Assembly (NCBI GenBank): GCA_035461905.1
Contig: DATHUV010000143.1
Location: 29,381-93,380, forward strand
Origin: SZUA-442 sp035461905
GTDB taxonomy: Bacteria; Actinomycetota; Acidimicrobiia; Spongiisociales; UBA5794
Direction of reading: 5' to 3'
Length of the DNA stretch: 64,000 nt
Below, in pieces: positions 8,569 to 16,427 of this stretch. Under the pieces are notes generated by a model. That model ran no database searches and had not been told where the DNA came from. It saw nothing but the letters and a program-made list of their open reading frames with translations. Positions within the stretch are counted from its first letter, which is position 1. Each line of letters begins with the position of its first letter. The translations under genes were made by a program, and so were the position numbers.

Positions 8569-9186
8569 ATGACAACGGACAACGTAATGACGGACGACGT
8601 AGCATCGGACACGATGTCCCTCACACGGTCGGTGGACGGCAAGGAAGTGCCTGCAGTCGGCACGTGGACGCTCGATCCCACGCACACGCAGGCCGAATTC
8701 ATCGCACGGCACCTCATGGTGACAAAGGTACGCGGAGGCTTCCAGGAGCTCGCAGGCACGATCGTGGTCGCAGAAGATCCCCGTGACTCGAAGGTCGAAG
8801 TCGTTCTCAACGTGGCTTCGGTGACATCGGGGACCGAGGATCGCGACGCACACCTCAAGTCCGCCGACTTCTTCGATGCCGAGACCTACCCGGAGATCCG
8901 GTTCGTTTCCACCAAGGTCGAGCCCAGTGGATCGGGCAGGGGCGCTGCCTGGAAGCTCACGGGAGAACTCACAATCAAGGACGTCACGAAGCCCGTGACC
9001 CTCAACTTCGACTTCATGGGAATCACGAATGACCCCTGGGGCAACGCGAAGGCCGCGTTCTCGGCGTCCACCGAGGTCGCTCGTGAGGACTGGGGACTCA
9101 CCTGGAACGTCGCCCTCGAGGGTGGTGGCGTGCTCGTCTCCAAGACGGTCAAGCTCGAGATCGAGGCTCAGGCCACACTCGGCTGA
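8569..9186 (+). CDS. YceI-family lipid-binding-like protein
   Basis: 205 residues from the ATG at 8569, preceded by GGAGG at 8559-8563. The YceI lipocalin-like beta barrel is recognisable from GTWTLDPTHTQAEFIARHLMV, the block VASVTSGTEDRDAHLKSADF and the later LTIKDVTKPVTL. YceI proteins bind isoprenoid or amphiphilic ligands. Here there is no signal peptide, only a polar about 30-residue N-terminus, so the protein is probably cytosolic. The divergent MarR gene and its operators suggest induction by a ligand or stress. Confidence 0.87.
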   Translation: MTTDNVMTDDVASDTMSLTRSVDGKEVPAVGTWTLDPTHTQAEFIARHLMVTKVRGGFQELAGTIVVAEDPRDSKVEVVLNVASVTSGTEDRDAHLKSADFFDAETYPEIRFVSTKVEPSGSGRGAAWKLTGELTIKDVTKPVTLNFDFMGITNDPWGNAKAAFSASTEVAREDWGLTWNVALEGGGVLVSKTVKLEIEAQATLG

Positions 9187-9214
9187 TCGGTCCCGCCAGC
9201 AGACGAGGAATCGA

Positions 9215-9253
9215 AGGATCTGGCCGTCCGGTTCTGCCGGGCGGTCAGATCCT
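9215..9253. terminator. Hairpin between yceI and convergent small gene
   Basis: An imperfect inverted repeat (AGGATCTGGCCGTCCGG against its near complement ending GATCCT, two mismatches) sits at the convergent junction. Its right arm contains the stop codon (9245-9247) of the opposing gene. Confidence 0.6.
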
Positions 9254-9562
9254 CTTCTCGTCCGTCATCAGCTCCCAGAACTCGATCTCGCTCTCGATGG
9301 TGACGTCGCGCAGTTGGGCGCTCACGTCCTCGAGTCCCTCCACGCGAACGCGGTCGTCCCGGTATGGCGTCACGAGCGCGTCGTCCGTCCACTCCATCAC
9401 GACCGTGTTGCGGGCCCCCGGCGTCGTGCCGCTGTTGAAGTAGACACGGCTGGGGCCGCGGGTTCCCGCCGCCTCGTAGGCCTTGCCTATGTCGCTGATC
9501 AGGGTCGCTGCGCGGCGTGCCTCGCCTGGTTTGGTCGTGTAGATGCGGCGAACGACGTACAT
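9245..9562 (-). CDS. Small hypothetical protein, ferredoxin-fold-like
   Basis: 105 residues, ATG at 9562 with GGAGG five bases upstream. A minus-strand -10 (TAGCGT, 9604-9599) precedes it. The sequence (YVVRRIYTTKPGEARRAATL, later RVYFNSGTTPGARNTVVMEW) has the alternation expected of a dimeric alpha/beta-barrel (NIPSNAP/ABM-like) fold. I do not recognise a named family. No catalytic residues can be assigned. A small cytosolic protein; function unknown. Confidence 0.7.
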   Translation of the reverse strand: MYVVRRIYTTKPGEARRAATLISDIGKAYEAAGTRGPSRVYFNSGTTPGARNTVVMEWTDDALVTPYRDDRVRVEGLEDVSAQLRDVTIESEIEFWELMTDEKRI

Positions 9563-9626
9563 GGTTCCTCCGGGTTCGTGTGTTCGACTCGTGATGTGAC
9601 GCTAGCGCGTGGCGCGCAGGCCTCGG

Positions 9627-10100
9627 TCATGCGTGGTGGGCGACCTGAAGGTCGAGAACCTGGCTCCAGGCGCTCTCGAAATACGCGAGGTAGGCGTCCC
9701 AATCGTCACCATCGAGGAAGCCTGTGTGGACGAGGCGTACGTCGGTGTGGCCATCGCCACCATCGGAGAAGGTGATGACCACCCATGTGTTGACCGGGCG
9801 AAGGGCCAAGTGCGGTGGCGCATTCCAGGTGAACGAAACCATCTCTCCCGGCACGTACGCCAGGAAGCGGCACCCTTCGCTTCCCCGGGCCCCCGGTGGC
9901 GCATCCGGGTCGAAGAACAACTCGATGGGTCCACCGACACGCAGTTCGATGTTCGTCCTCGGTACGGGCCACCACGCGGTGAGCGAGTCCGACGATGTCC
10001 AGTCGCGCCATGCTGACAGCGGATCGGTCCCCACTGTGCGCTCCACCACGAGCGCGCGGATGCCTTCCCCGGTTCCGTGAATGGTCGACGTGTCGAACAC
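9627..10100 (-). CDS. SRPBCC (AHSA1-like) domain protein
   Basis: 157 residues from GTG at 10100, with AAAGGAG upstream. VVERTVGTDPLSAWRDWTSS followed by SLTAWWPVPRTNIELRVGG is the start of an AHSA1/START-like helix-grip fold. ...YVPGEMVSFTWNAPPHL and the C-terminal helix DDWDAYLAYFESAWSQVL complete it. The fold encloses a hydrophobic ligand pocket. The ligand and pathway are not evident. It is divergent from the acyltransferase gene with 73 bases between them. Confidence 0.8.
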   Translation of the reverse strand: MFDTSTIHGTGEGIRALVVERTVGTDPLSAWRDWTSSDSLTAWWPVPRTNIELRVGGPIELFFDPDAPPGARGSEGCRFLAYVPGEMVSFTWNAPPHLALRPVNTWVVITFSDGGDGHTDVRLVHTGFLDGDDWDAYLAYFESAWSQVLDLQVAHHA

Positions 10101-10173
10101 GATGCGCTCCTTTCAACGGCTTCGTGGGACACTACTCCACGGAAGGGGCGGGATCCGGCGACCGGGAGTGGGA

Positions 10174-10728
10174 ATGAGGCGACTCAGCGCGTGGTACCTG
10201 CGAATCCGTGGATGGACGTTCGAGGGCGGACTCCCTGACGAGCCACGCTTCATCGTCGTCGCGTATCCCCACACGACCAACTGGGACTTCTTCATGTTCC
10301 TGGCGGCCCTGTCGCACTTCGACCTCGACGCCCGGTTCCTCGGAGCCAGGGGCCTGTTCGTGGGGCCATTCGGTTGGTACCTGCGGCACATGGGAGGCAT
10401 TCCCGTCGATCCCGCTACGCCAGGTGACTCCGTGAGGGCTGCCGTCCATGCATTCGATGAGGGTGGGCCGATGGTTCTCGTTCTCGCACCTGAGGGCACC
10501 CGGGCGAGAACCTCGCGGTGGCGGACAGGGTTCGCGCGAATCGCCGATGCGGTCGACGTCCCTGTCGTCATGGCGTACATCGACGGACCCACCAAGCGGA
10601 TCGGCCTCGGCCCTGCGGTGCGCGTCGCGGGGGACCCTGATGCGTGGATGGACACGGCGAGGGGGTTCTACGCCGACAAGCACGGGCTCAAACCCGAGAA
10701 CCGCGGACCCGTGTCGTTCGAGGCGTGA
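10174..10728 (+). CDS. 1-acylglycerol-3-phosphate acyltransferase-like (PlsC) protein
   Basis: 184 residues, ATG at 10174 with GGGAGTGG upstream. The acyltransferase motif I appears as PHTTNWD, with catalytic His and Asp. Motif III is EGTRART (APEGTRARTSRW). The central block FGWYLRHMGGIPVD corresponds to the family's motif II. At under 190 residues it is a minimal PlsC domain with no clear membrane helix. It resembles the short actinobacterial or cyanobacterial acyltransferases whose acceptor is unknown. Likely membrane-surface lipid acylation. Confidence 0.83.
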   Translation: MRRLSAWYLRIRGWTFEGGLPDEPRFIVVAYPHTTNWDFFMFLAALSHFDLDARFLGARGLFVGPFGWYLRHMGGIPVDPATPGDSVRAAVHAFDEGGPMVLVLAPEGTRARTSRWRTGFARIADAVDVPVVMAYIDGPTKRIGLGPAVRVAGDPDAWMDTARGFYADKHGLKPENRGPVSFEA

Positions 10729-10734
10729 CGTTCG

Positions 10735-11244
10735 TCAGGCTTCGTCGACGCCCCTCTCCGGCTCTGCAACCGGCGGCCGGTCGCTCCAGGGGAAGTTGAT
10801 CCACAGATGGGTACGGCGCCAGACGTAGTCGCATTTCACGACCGAATGGGGTTTCTGGTAGATGACGGCCGTGCGCACCTCGGCCACCTTGCCCTCGCAG
10901 AATCGGCTCACGCTCTCGAGTGTGTGCCCCGTGTCCGCGACGTCATCGGCGATGAGGATGCTCTTGTCGTGGAGATCCACGAAGTCGGGTGCCGGCGGAA
11001 GGATTCGGGGCACCTCGAGGCGTTGGTCGACTCCGATGTAGAACTCGACGTTCATCGTGTAGGTGTTCTTGACGGACAGCGCATACCCGAGTGCCCCGCC
11101 GATGAGGAGCCCGCCGCGGGCGATCGAAAGGATCATGTCGGGCCTGAACCCGTCGTCCGCGATCATCTGGGCCAGCTCCCTGCTCGCCCGTCCGAAGGCT
11201 TCCCACGTCATGATCTCGCGTTCATCACGCACGTTCGTCGACAC
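10735..11244 (-). CDS. Phosphoribosyltransferase
   Basis: 169 residues from GTG at 11244; an ATG at 11211 is the alternative. The frame stays open upstream to 11580, but that part reads through an HNH-gene remnant and tandem repeats and is not this protein. The PRPP-binding loop is ILIADDVADTGHTLES, and an earlier SIARGGLLIGGALGYAL matches the type-I PRTase fold (xanthine/hypoxanthine PRTase-like). Probably purine salvage in the cytosol; the base specificity is not determinable from sequence. It converges on the acyltransferase gene with a TGACG-TT-CGTCA palindrome at the junction. Confidence 0.82.
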   Translation of the reverse strand: MSTNVRDEREIMTWEAFGRASRELAQMIADDGFRPDMILSIARGGLLIGGALGYALSVKNTYTMNVEFYIGVDQRLEVPRILPPAPDFVDLHDKSILIADDVADTGHTLESVSRFCEGKVAEVRTAVIYQKPHSVVKCDYVWRRTHLWINFPWSDRPPVAEPERGVDEA

Positions 11245-11290
11245 TAGTGCCCTGTCACGGGACCGACTATTCCCAGCGTCGCCGGAGCGT

Positions 11291-11455
11291 TCAGGGTGAT
11301 CGGTTTCGTGTGGTGTAGGTTCGTCCGGTTTGGTGGTCCATTGGGGTTGCCCGTTGGGGAGGCGCTGGTAGGTCCAGTTGGATCGGTGTCGGATGCGGTG
11401 GCAGTGCCGACACAGGGGTGTCAACCCATGCCACCTCCGGGCCACCCGACCCGAA
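11291..11455 (-). pseudogene. Frameshifted 3' remnant of an HNH endonuclease (DUF222-type) gene
   Basis: In one minus frame, residues GLTPLCRHCHRIRH followed by NWTYQRLPNGQPQWTT match the end of the HNH domain and the tail of DUF222/13E12-type HNH proteins. The characteristic ending TGRTYTTRNRSP then continues in a second frame to a stop at 11293-11291. A one-base shift near 11331 separates the two. Everything upstream of the last HNH His is missing. This is a decayed gene end, now lying in front of the phosphoribosyltransferase. Confidence 0.68.
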
Positions 11456-11472
11456 CGGCACCTCCCACGGAT

Positions 11473-11562
11473 CAACCGAAACAGGATCAACCGAAACAGC
11501 ATCAACCGAAACAGCATCAACCAAATCAGTGTCCATCGATACCGAGTCGACCGAAACAGGGT
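11473..11562. repeat. 15-bp tandem repeat, about six copies
   Basis: Units start at 11473, 11488, 11503, 11518, 11533 and 11548. The consensus is ATCAACCGAAACAGS. Three copies are near-identical, the fourth and sixth diverged, the fifth degenerate. On the minus strand the unit reads as a Val-Ser-Val-Asp-Pro/Ala pentapeptide, which suggests it was once coding in the HNH gene. There are no spacers, so it is not a CRISPR. Confidence 0.8.
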
Positions 11563-11711
11563 CGATCCCGGCCTGACCATCCGCGGTGTTTCTCAATCCG
11601 AGCATGCCTCATGATCTCAGCCCGGTATGACACATTCCGGACAACGGCATCCCGGTCCTGAAGCGACCGGTTGGGGGGGTGACGATCCCGCGCAATCCCG
11701 GAGCCAGCGGC

Positions 11712-11717
11712 TAGGAT
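11712..11717 (+). promoter_or_regulatory. -10 element (TAGGAT), leaderless start of helicase gene
   Basis: TAGGAT ends 7 bases before the ATG at 11725. There is no ribosome site, consistent with transcription starting at or next to the start codon. Confidence 0.5.
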
Positions 11718-11724
11718 CGAACAC

Positions 11725-13776
11725 ATGTTCGACACATCGACAGAGGCTCCCTCGTATCTCGAGGGGTTGAACGAGGACCAACGCACGGCTGTCCTGCACG
11801 GACCGGGTCCGCTCCTGATCGTCGCCGGAGCCGGAACCGGCAAGACGCGGACCCTTGCCGCTCGGGTCGCCCACCTCATCGAGACGGGTACACCCGCCGA
11901 GCGCATCATGCTCCTGACATTCACGCGCCGTGCGGCCGCAGAGATGGTTCGGCGCGCAGACGCCGCAGTCGATGGTGCCGACGCCTCGCCGGTGTGGGGA
12001 GGGACGTTCCATGCCACGGCGCATCGCCTCCTTCGAAGGTACGGAAGGGCTGTCGGGCTCGACGAGGGGTTCACGGTCCTCGACCGAGCGGACGTCGAAT
12101 CGCTCTTCGGCATGGTTCGCACGGATCTCGGTCATGGACGGTCGCGGGTGCGGTTCCCGCGAAAGGAGACGATCGCGTCCATCTACTCGCGCGTTGTCAA
12201 CGCACAGACGCCGCTGGGCGACACGCTCGAGGAACGTTTCCCGTGGTGCTCGGAACACGGGGACGACCTCAAGGAGATCTTCCGCGAGTTCACGAGGCGC
12301 AAGCAGGCGACCAACGTCGTCGACTACGACGACCTGCTCGTGTATTGGCGTGGGCTCATGGCGTCGGGGGCCGGCGAAGCCGTCCGGTCCGACTTCGATC
12401 ACGTCCTCGTCGACGAGTATCAGGACACGAATCAGATCCAGGCAGACATCCTCTTCGACCTCTGCGGTGCCGAGGGGAACCTCTCGGTGGTAGGGGACGA
12501 TGCGCAATCCATCTACTCGTTCCGGGCGGCGAGGGTGGAGAACATCCTCGGCTTCGCGGATCGCTACCCCGGCGCCACGGTCGTCAGCCTCGAGCGCAAC
12601 TATCGCTCGACTCCCCAGATCCTCGACGTGTCGAACGCGATCATCGCCGCTTCCGAGACGGCATTCGACAAGGAGTTGTGGACGGAGCGTCCCATCGGCG
12701 CATACCCCGAGCTCATCACGTGCTTCGACGAGGCGGCCCAGGCCGACTGGGTTTGCGACAGGGTGCTCGAGCTACGGGAGCGGGGCATCGCGCTCAGGGA
12801 TCAGGCCGTCCTCTTCCGGACCGGCCACCACTCGGGTGGGCTGGAGCTCGAACTCGGTCGAAGGCACATCCCGTTCGTGAAGTTCGGCGGCCTGACGTTC
12901 ATGGAGTCCGCACACGTGAAGGACCTGCTGGCGATGCTGCGGATCATCGACAATCCGCGGGACGAGCTCGCATGGAACCGCGTTCTTCTCTCGATGCCCG
13001 GAGTCGGGCCAGCGACCGCTACGAAGATCATGACGCACCTCGGAGAGGTGGCGGCCTCCGCCGACGACCTCTCGATACTCGACGCGTTCCTGACCTACGA
13101 CGTTCCGGTGTCGCTCGAGACACGCGAGGTGATCGGCCTGCTCCGTACGGGACTCACCGATGCGCGCGGAACGGGCTCAGAGCCCTCGCCGGCGGAGCAG
13201 ATCGACGCCCTCACTCCGTTCTGCGCTGCGGTGTTCCCCATCTCGTACGAGGACGCTGCGGCCCGAATGGCCGACATCGAGCACCTCGCCGCGCTCGGGG
13301 CGGGCTACCCCGACCGCTCCCGGTTCCTCGCCGAGATCACCCTCGATCCCCCGGCGAGCTCCAGCGGATACGCCGACGCTCCCCACCTCGACGACGACTA
13401 CCTCGTGCTCTCGACCATCCACTCCGCCAAAGGTGGTGAGTGGAGCGCGGTCACCGTGATCCACGCTGCCGACGGCAACATCCCATCGGACATGGCGCTC
13501 GGCGAGCCCGGCGGTCTCGAGGAGGAACGGCGTCTCCTGTATGTCGCGTTGACACGGGCGAAGGATCATCTCGCCGTGACGGTGCCACAGCGCTTCTACC
13601 ACCATCGCCGGTCGATGAACGGAGCGCACACGTATGCGCTCGCAAGCCGATTCCTCGACGCCGCCTCCGGTCTCTTCGAGACGGCTTCGTTCGGCGCACC
13701 CTCCCGATCCGAGTCAGCTGCATGGTCCGGGCAGGGAACGGACGTCATCGAGAGGCTCTCGGCGCTGTGGGAGTGA
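11725..13776 (+). CDS. UvrD/PcrA-like SF1 ATP-dependent DNA helicase
   Basis: 683 residues. Walker A is GAGTGKT at 35-41, motif Ia LTFTRRAAAEM, Walker B DEYQD at 230-234, motif III GDDAQSIYSFRAA, motif IV LERNYRS. Motifs V-VI near the C-terminus are LSTIHSAKGGEWSAV and EERRLLYVALTRAKD. This is a 3'-5' SF1A helicase that unwinds DNA during repair or replication restart. It is slightly shorter than PcrA/UvrD1 and ends at LSALWE without the C-terminal RNA-polymerase-binding Tudor extension. A specific orthology (UvrD, PcrA or a third paralogue) cannot be fixed. Confidence 0.92.
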   Translation: MFDTSTEAPSYLEGLNEDQRTAVLHGPGPLLIVAGAGTGKTRTLAARVAHLIETGTPAERIMLLTFTRRAAAEMVRRADAAVDGADASPVWGGTFHATAHRLLRRYGRAVGLDEGFTVLDRADVESLFGMVRTDLGHGRSRVRFPRKETIASIYSRVVNAQTPLGDTLEERFPWCSEHGDDLKEIFREFTRRKQATNVVDYDDLLVYWRGLMASGAGEAVRSDFDHVLVDEYQDTNQIQADILFDLCGAEGNLSVVGDDAQSIYSFRAARVENILGFADRYPGATVVSLERNYRSTPQILDVSNAIIAASETAFDKELWTERPIGAYPELITCFDEAAQADWVCDRVLELRERGIALRDQAVLFRTGHHSGGLELELGRRHIPFVKFGGLTFMESAHVKDLLAMLRIIDNPRDELAWNRVLLSMPGVGPATATKIMTHLGEVAASADDLSILDAFLTYDVPVSLETREVIGLLRTGLTDARGTGSEPSPAEQIDALTPFCAAVFPISYEDAAARMADIEHLAALGAGYPDRSRFLAEITLDPPASSSGYADAPHLDDDYLVLSTIHSAKGGEWSAVTVIHAADGNIPSDMALGEPGGLEEERRLLYVALTRAKDHLAVTVPQRFYHHRRSMNGAHTYALASRFLDAASGLFETASFGAPSRSESAAWSGQGTDVIERLSALWE

Positions 13777-13875
13777 TCAGCCGCGCCTGAGGGTGCCCGA
13801 CCCGCTGATGCGCCGGGGTCAGGAGTACGGGACGAGCGCCCCACGCATGACCCGGGGTCGACCACCGTCATCAGA

Positions 13876-13881
13876 TATGCT
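13876..13881 (+). promoter_or_regulatory. -10 element (TATGCT), leaderless start of GNAT gene
   Basis: TATGCT ends 6 bases before the GTG at 13888. No Shine-Dalgarno sequence is present. Confidence 0.45.
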
Positions 13882-13887
13882 GCTCCC

Positions 13888-14370
13888 GTGCCTGACAAGC
13901 TGCGATACGAGATCGACCTATCGGATCCAGTTCCAAGTGTCGCGTCAAACGGTGACCTCCGAGTCAGAACCGTTGCCCCGGCCGATCTCGACGGCCTCGC
14001 CAGGCTCATGCTCGATGCGTACGTCGGCACCATCGACTACGACGACGAGGGCATCGAGGACGCCATGGAGGAGGTCCGATCGTTCATCGATGATGATGAC
14101 GCGCTGCTCGACAGGTCCTACGTCGTTGAAGAGGACGGAGAGATCATCTCCGCCGTCCTCGTTTCCATGTCGCATGGTCGACCCTTCATCGGCTACGTGA
14201 TGACCCTCCCGTCACACAAGAACCGGGGACTGGCACGGTTCGTGATCACACATGCCCTCTCGCAGCTCGCCGATGATGGCCACGACCGCGTCGTCCTCTA
14301 CATCACCGACGGGAACATTCCGTCCGAAAAGGTCTTTCGCTCTCTCGGTGCGGTTCACGTTCCCTCCTGA
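13888..14370 (+). CDS. GNAT-family N-acetyltransferase
   Basis: 160 residues from GTG. The acetyl-CoA fold is visible: LRVRTVAPADLDGLARLMLD at the start, the beta-4/5 region SYVVEEDGEIISAVLV, and the motif-A-like segment GYVMTLPSHKNRGLARFVI, where RG replaces the classic RxxGxG/A. It ends with VLYITDGNIPSEKVFRSLGAV, the usual bulge and last strand. The acceptor amine is unknown. Single-gene transcription unit. Confidence 0.83.
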   Translation: MPDKLRYEIDLSDPVPSVASNGDLRVRTVAPADLDGLARLMLDAYVGTIDYDDEGIEDAMEEVRSFIDDDDALLDRSYVVEEDGEIISAVLVSMSHGRPFIGYVMTLPSHKNRGLARFVITHALSQLADDGHDRVVLYITDGNIPSEKVFRSLGAVHVPS

Positions 14371-14449
14371 CAGCCGCTCGAGGTCGACCAATCCGAGTGG
14401 CAAGGAGGGGCACGTGCGTGAGGTCGCCGCGTCGTACCGCCGGCGTGGC

Positions 14450-15463
14450 TCAGCGGCGAAGGTCGCCGAGGAGGTCATCGAACCACGACCGCGAGGCGTC
14501 GAGGCACCGCCGGCTCGCCGGTTCCCAGTCGACGAACGCCGGCCACACGTGCATCATCTCGGGCTCGACCACGAGCGTCAGATCGACGCCGTCTCGTCTG
14601 GCGTTCTCCGCGAACCTGAGGCTGTCCCCGAGGAGCATCTCGGCGCCACCCGCGAACACCAGCATCGGTGGGAATCCCGTCAGATCAGCGTGGATCGGTG
14701 ACACCTCGGGGATCCTCAACTCATCGGTGGTCGCGTACCAATGGTTCGGTGTCGAGAGCTCCGAAACGGGCAGATAGTCGGTCCGGGCGTTGGTCGCGAT
14801 CGTGTAGTCGCCGTGCTCGAGGTCGAGGTACGGCGAGAACAGCATGGCTCCCGCAGGCATCGGCGCGCCCGTCGCACGGATCCGGTGAAGCAGAGCGACG
14901 GCGAGGCCGCCGCCGGCCGAGTCGCCCGCCACGACGATCGACTTGGGATCGATGCCGGCGGCGATGAGGGCCTCGTAGGACTCGATCGCATCATCGACCG
15001 CGGCAGGGAATCGGTACAGGGGAGCCAAGCGGTAGCGCGGGGCGATCGCTCCCGTCTGGATCGCATGGACGAGCCTCGCGATGAACTGGCGGTGGGTTCC
15101 TGGATTCCCGAACGCGTACCCGCCGCCGTGGAAGTAGAGGATCGTCGTTCTCGCGACGAACACGTCGGTCGGCAGGTAGCGATCGGCCACGATCGTACCG
15201 ACCTTGACCCTGCGGACGTCGACTCGCTTGAGCAGGTTCAGGGGTACCGGGATGGAGGCTCGCAGCCCCCACTGGAACAGGCGCTTGTCGTCCCGCTTCC
15301 TTGCTGCCACCGAGATGACCTCGCGAGCGAAGGCAACCGCCCACTCGGTTCGCCACGTCCACGAAGGGAGCGTCGGGCCGAGGAGGAGCCTGCGGATCGT
15401 GACCCTGGCAACGGCCAACCATCCGAGGGTCCACATGACGACGAGGGCGGCGAGGGTGCTCAC
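14450..15463 (-). CDS. HSL-family alpha/beta hydrolase (esterase/lipase)
   Basis: 337 residues, GTG start. The hormone-sensitive-lipase signature HGGGYAFG forms the oxyanion hole. GDSAGGG holds the nucleophilic Ser. An Asp in the FAGGAEMLLGDS region and the His in MMHVWPAF complete the triad. A hydrophobic N-terminal helix (LAALVVMWTLGWLAVA) suggests membrane anchoring. A carboxyl-ester hydrolase acting on small or medium acyl esters is likely; the natural substrate is unknown. Confidence 0.87.
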   Translation of the reverse strand: MSTLAALVVMWTLGWLAVARVTIRRLLLGPTLPSWTWRTEWAVAFAREVISVAARKRDDKRLFQWGLRASIPVPLNLLKRVDVRRVKVGTIVADRYLPTDVFVARTTILYFHGGGYAFGNPGTHRQFIARLVHAIQTGAIAPRYRLAPLYRFPAAVDDAIESYEALIAAGIDPKSIVVAGDSAGGGLAVALLHRIRATGAPMPAGAMLFSPYLDLEHGDYTIATNARTDYLPVSELSTPNHWYATTDELRIPEVSPIHADLTGFPPMLVFAGGAEMLLGDSLRFAENARRDGVDLTLVVEPEMMHVWPAFVDWEPASRRCLDASRSWFDDLLGDLRR

Positions 15464-15555
15464 GGTTCGACGCTACCCACCGTGGGCCTGGTACCCGCCG
15501 ACCGTAGTCCCCGACCCGCTACCGCCCGACCGCACACCAGGCGACAGAGATGGGG

Positions 15556-16326
15556 TCAGTTGCGCACCTTGCTGATCAGGCGGAGGATCTCGATGTACAT
15601 CCAGATGATCGTCACCATGAGGCCGAACGCCCCGTACCACTCGAGGCTCCTGGGTGCCCCTGCTTGCACGCCGCGTTCGATCATGTCGAAGTCGAGCATG
15701 AGATTGAAGGCAGCAATCACCACGACGAATGCGCTGAAGAGGATCCCGACCGGGCCGCTGTCCCACACGAGCGGCACGCCGACGCCAAAGAGCGAAAGCA
15801 GGATGCTTGCGAGGTAGAAGAGCGCGATGCCGACCGTCGCCCCGATGACGACGCCGCGGAGGCGATTTGTGACACGGATGGTGCGGGTCACGAACAGCAC
15901 GAGCATGCCGAGGAAGACCGCCACCGTGGCCATGATCGCCTGGAGCACGATCCCCTCGAACTCGGCGTCGTAGATGTGGCTGATCGTGCCGACGAGAGCT
16001 CCCATCGCAACGGCATAGATCGGGCCGGTGACAATCGCGAGCTTCGGCCTGAATGCGGTGACGATCGCGAGTACGAACGCACCCAGCACCAGGAGGAGCC
16101 ACCAGCCAGGTATGGACACCTCCCCCGCAGCGGGGTCGACGAGACCCCATCCCCACGCTCCTGCGGCGATCACCAGCGCGAGCAGCACACCCGTGCGTGC
16201 CGCAGTGCCGCTGATCGTCATGGTCTCGGTGTCCGAGACGAAGGGAGACGCCGGAGCGGTGGCCAGCGATGCGTCTGTCACTGCCGCGTACTCGCCGAAC
16301 TGCTTGCTCAGGGTTGGGTTCGCCAT
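15556..16326 (-). CDS. Bax inhibitor-1/YccA-family membrane protein
   Basis: 256 residues from the ATG ending at 16326, with GAGGAGG upstream. Seven hydrophobic helices follow a polar 40-residue N-terminus. The order (MTISGTAARTGVLLAL, LAIVTGPIYAVAMGALVG, LVLFVTRTIRVTN, FNLMLDFDMIERG, EWYGAFGLMVTIIWMYIE) matches the actinobacterial YccA/TMBIM-like family, including the conserved D-F-D-x-IE segment. These proteins are proposed ion channels or leak pathways of the cytoplasmic membrane. The gene is divergent from NAD-GDH. Confidence 0.87.
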   Translation of the reverse strand: MANPTLSKQFGEYAAVTDASLATAPASPFVSDTETMTISGTAARTGVLLALVIAAGAWGWGLVDPAAGEVSIPGWWLLLVLGAFVLAIVTAFRPKLAIVTGPIYAVAMGALVGTISHIYDAEFEGIVLQAIMATVAVFLGMLVLFVTRTIRVTNRLRGVVIGATVGIALFYLASILLSLFGVGVPLVWDSGPVGILFSAFVVVIAAFNLMLDFDMIERGVQAGAPRSLEWYGAFGLMVTIIWMYIEILRLISKVRN

Positions 16327-16414
16327 GATCCTCCTCGATCCGCGAGATGATACCGAAGCCTGGATCCACCGATCTGATCCATGGGAAACGCCTCCATCCC
16401 TGCGCACAGCCGTC

Positions 16415-16420
16415 TAGCCT
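16415..16420 (+). promoter_or_regulatory. -10 element (TAGCCT), leaderless start of GDH gene
   Basis: TAGCCT ends 7 bases before the ATG at 16428. No ribosome-binding site precedes that ATG, so the mRNA is probably leaderless. Confidence 0.5.
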
Positions 16421-16427
16421 CGCGATC

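Noticed and set aside
11473..11562. Candidate CRISPR array
   Set aside because: The 15-bp units are contiguous with no spacers, too short for CRISPR repeats, and no cas genes are present.
11245..11580. An N-terminal extension of the phosphoribosyltransferase of more than 100 residues
   Set aside because: This part is translated from the HNH remnant and the 15-bp repeats; PRTases of this type begin close to REIMTWEAFG.
16347..16427. An upstream in-frame start for NAD-GDH
   Set aside because: It would include the TAGCCT promoter element and overlap the divergent Bax-inhibitor gene's leader; the N-terminus so produced has no family similarity that I can see.
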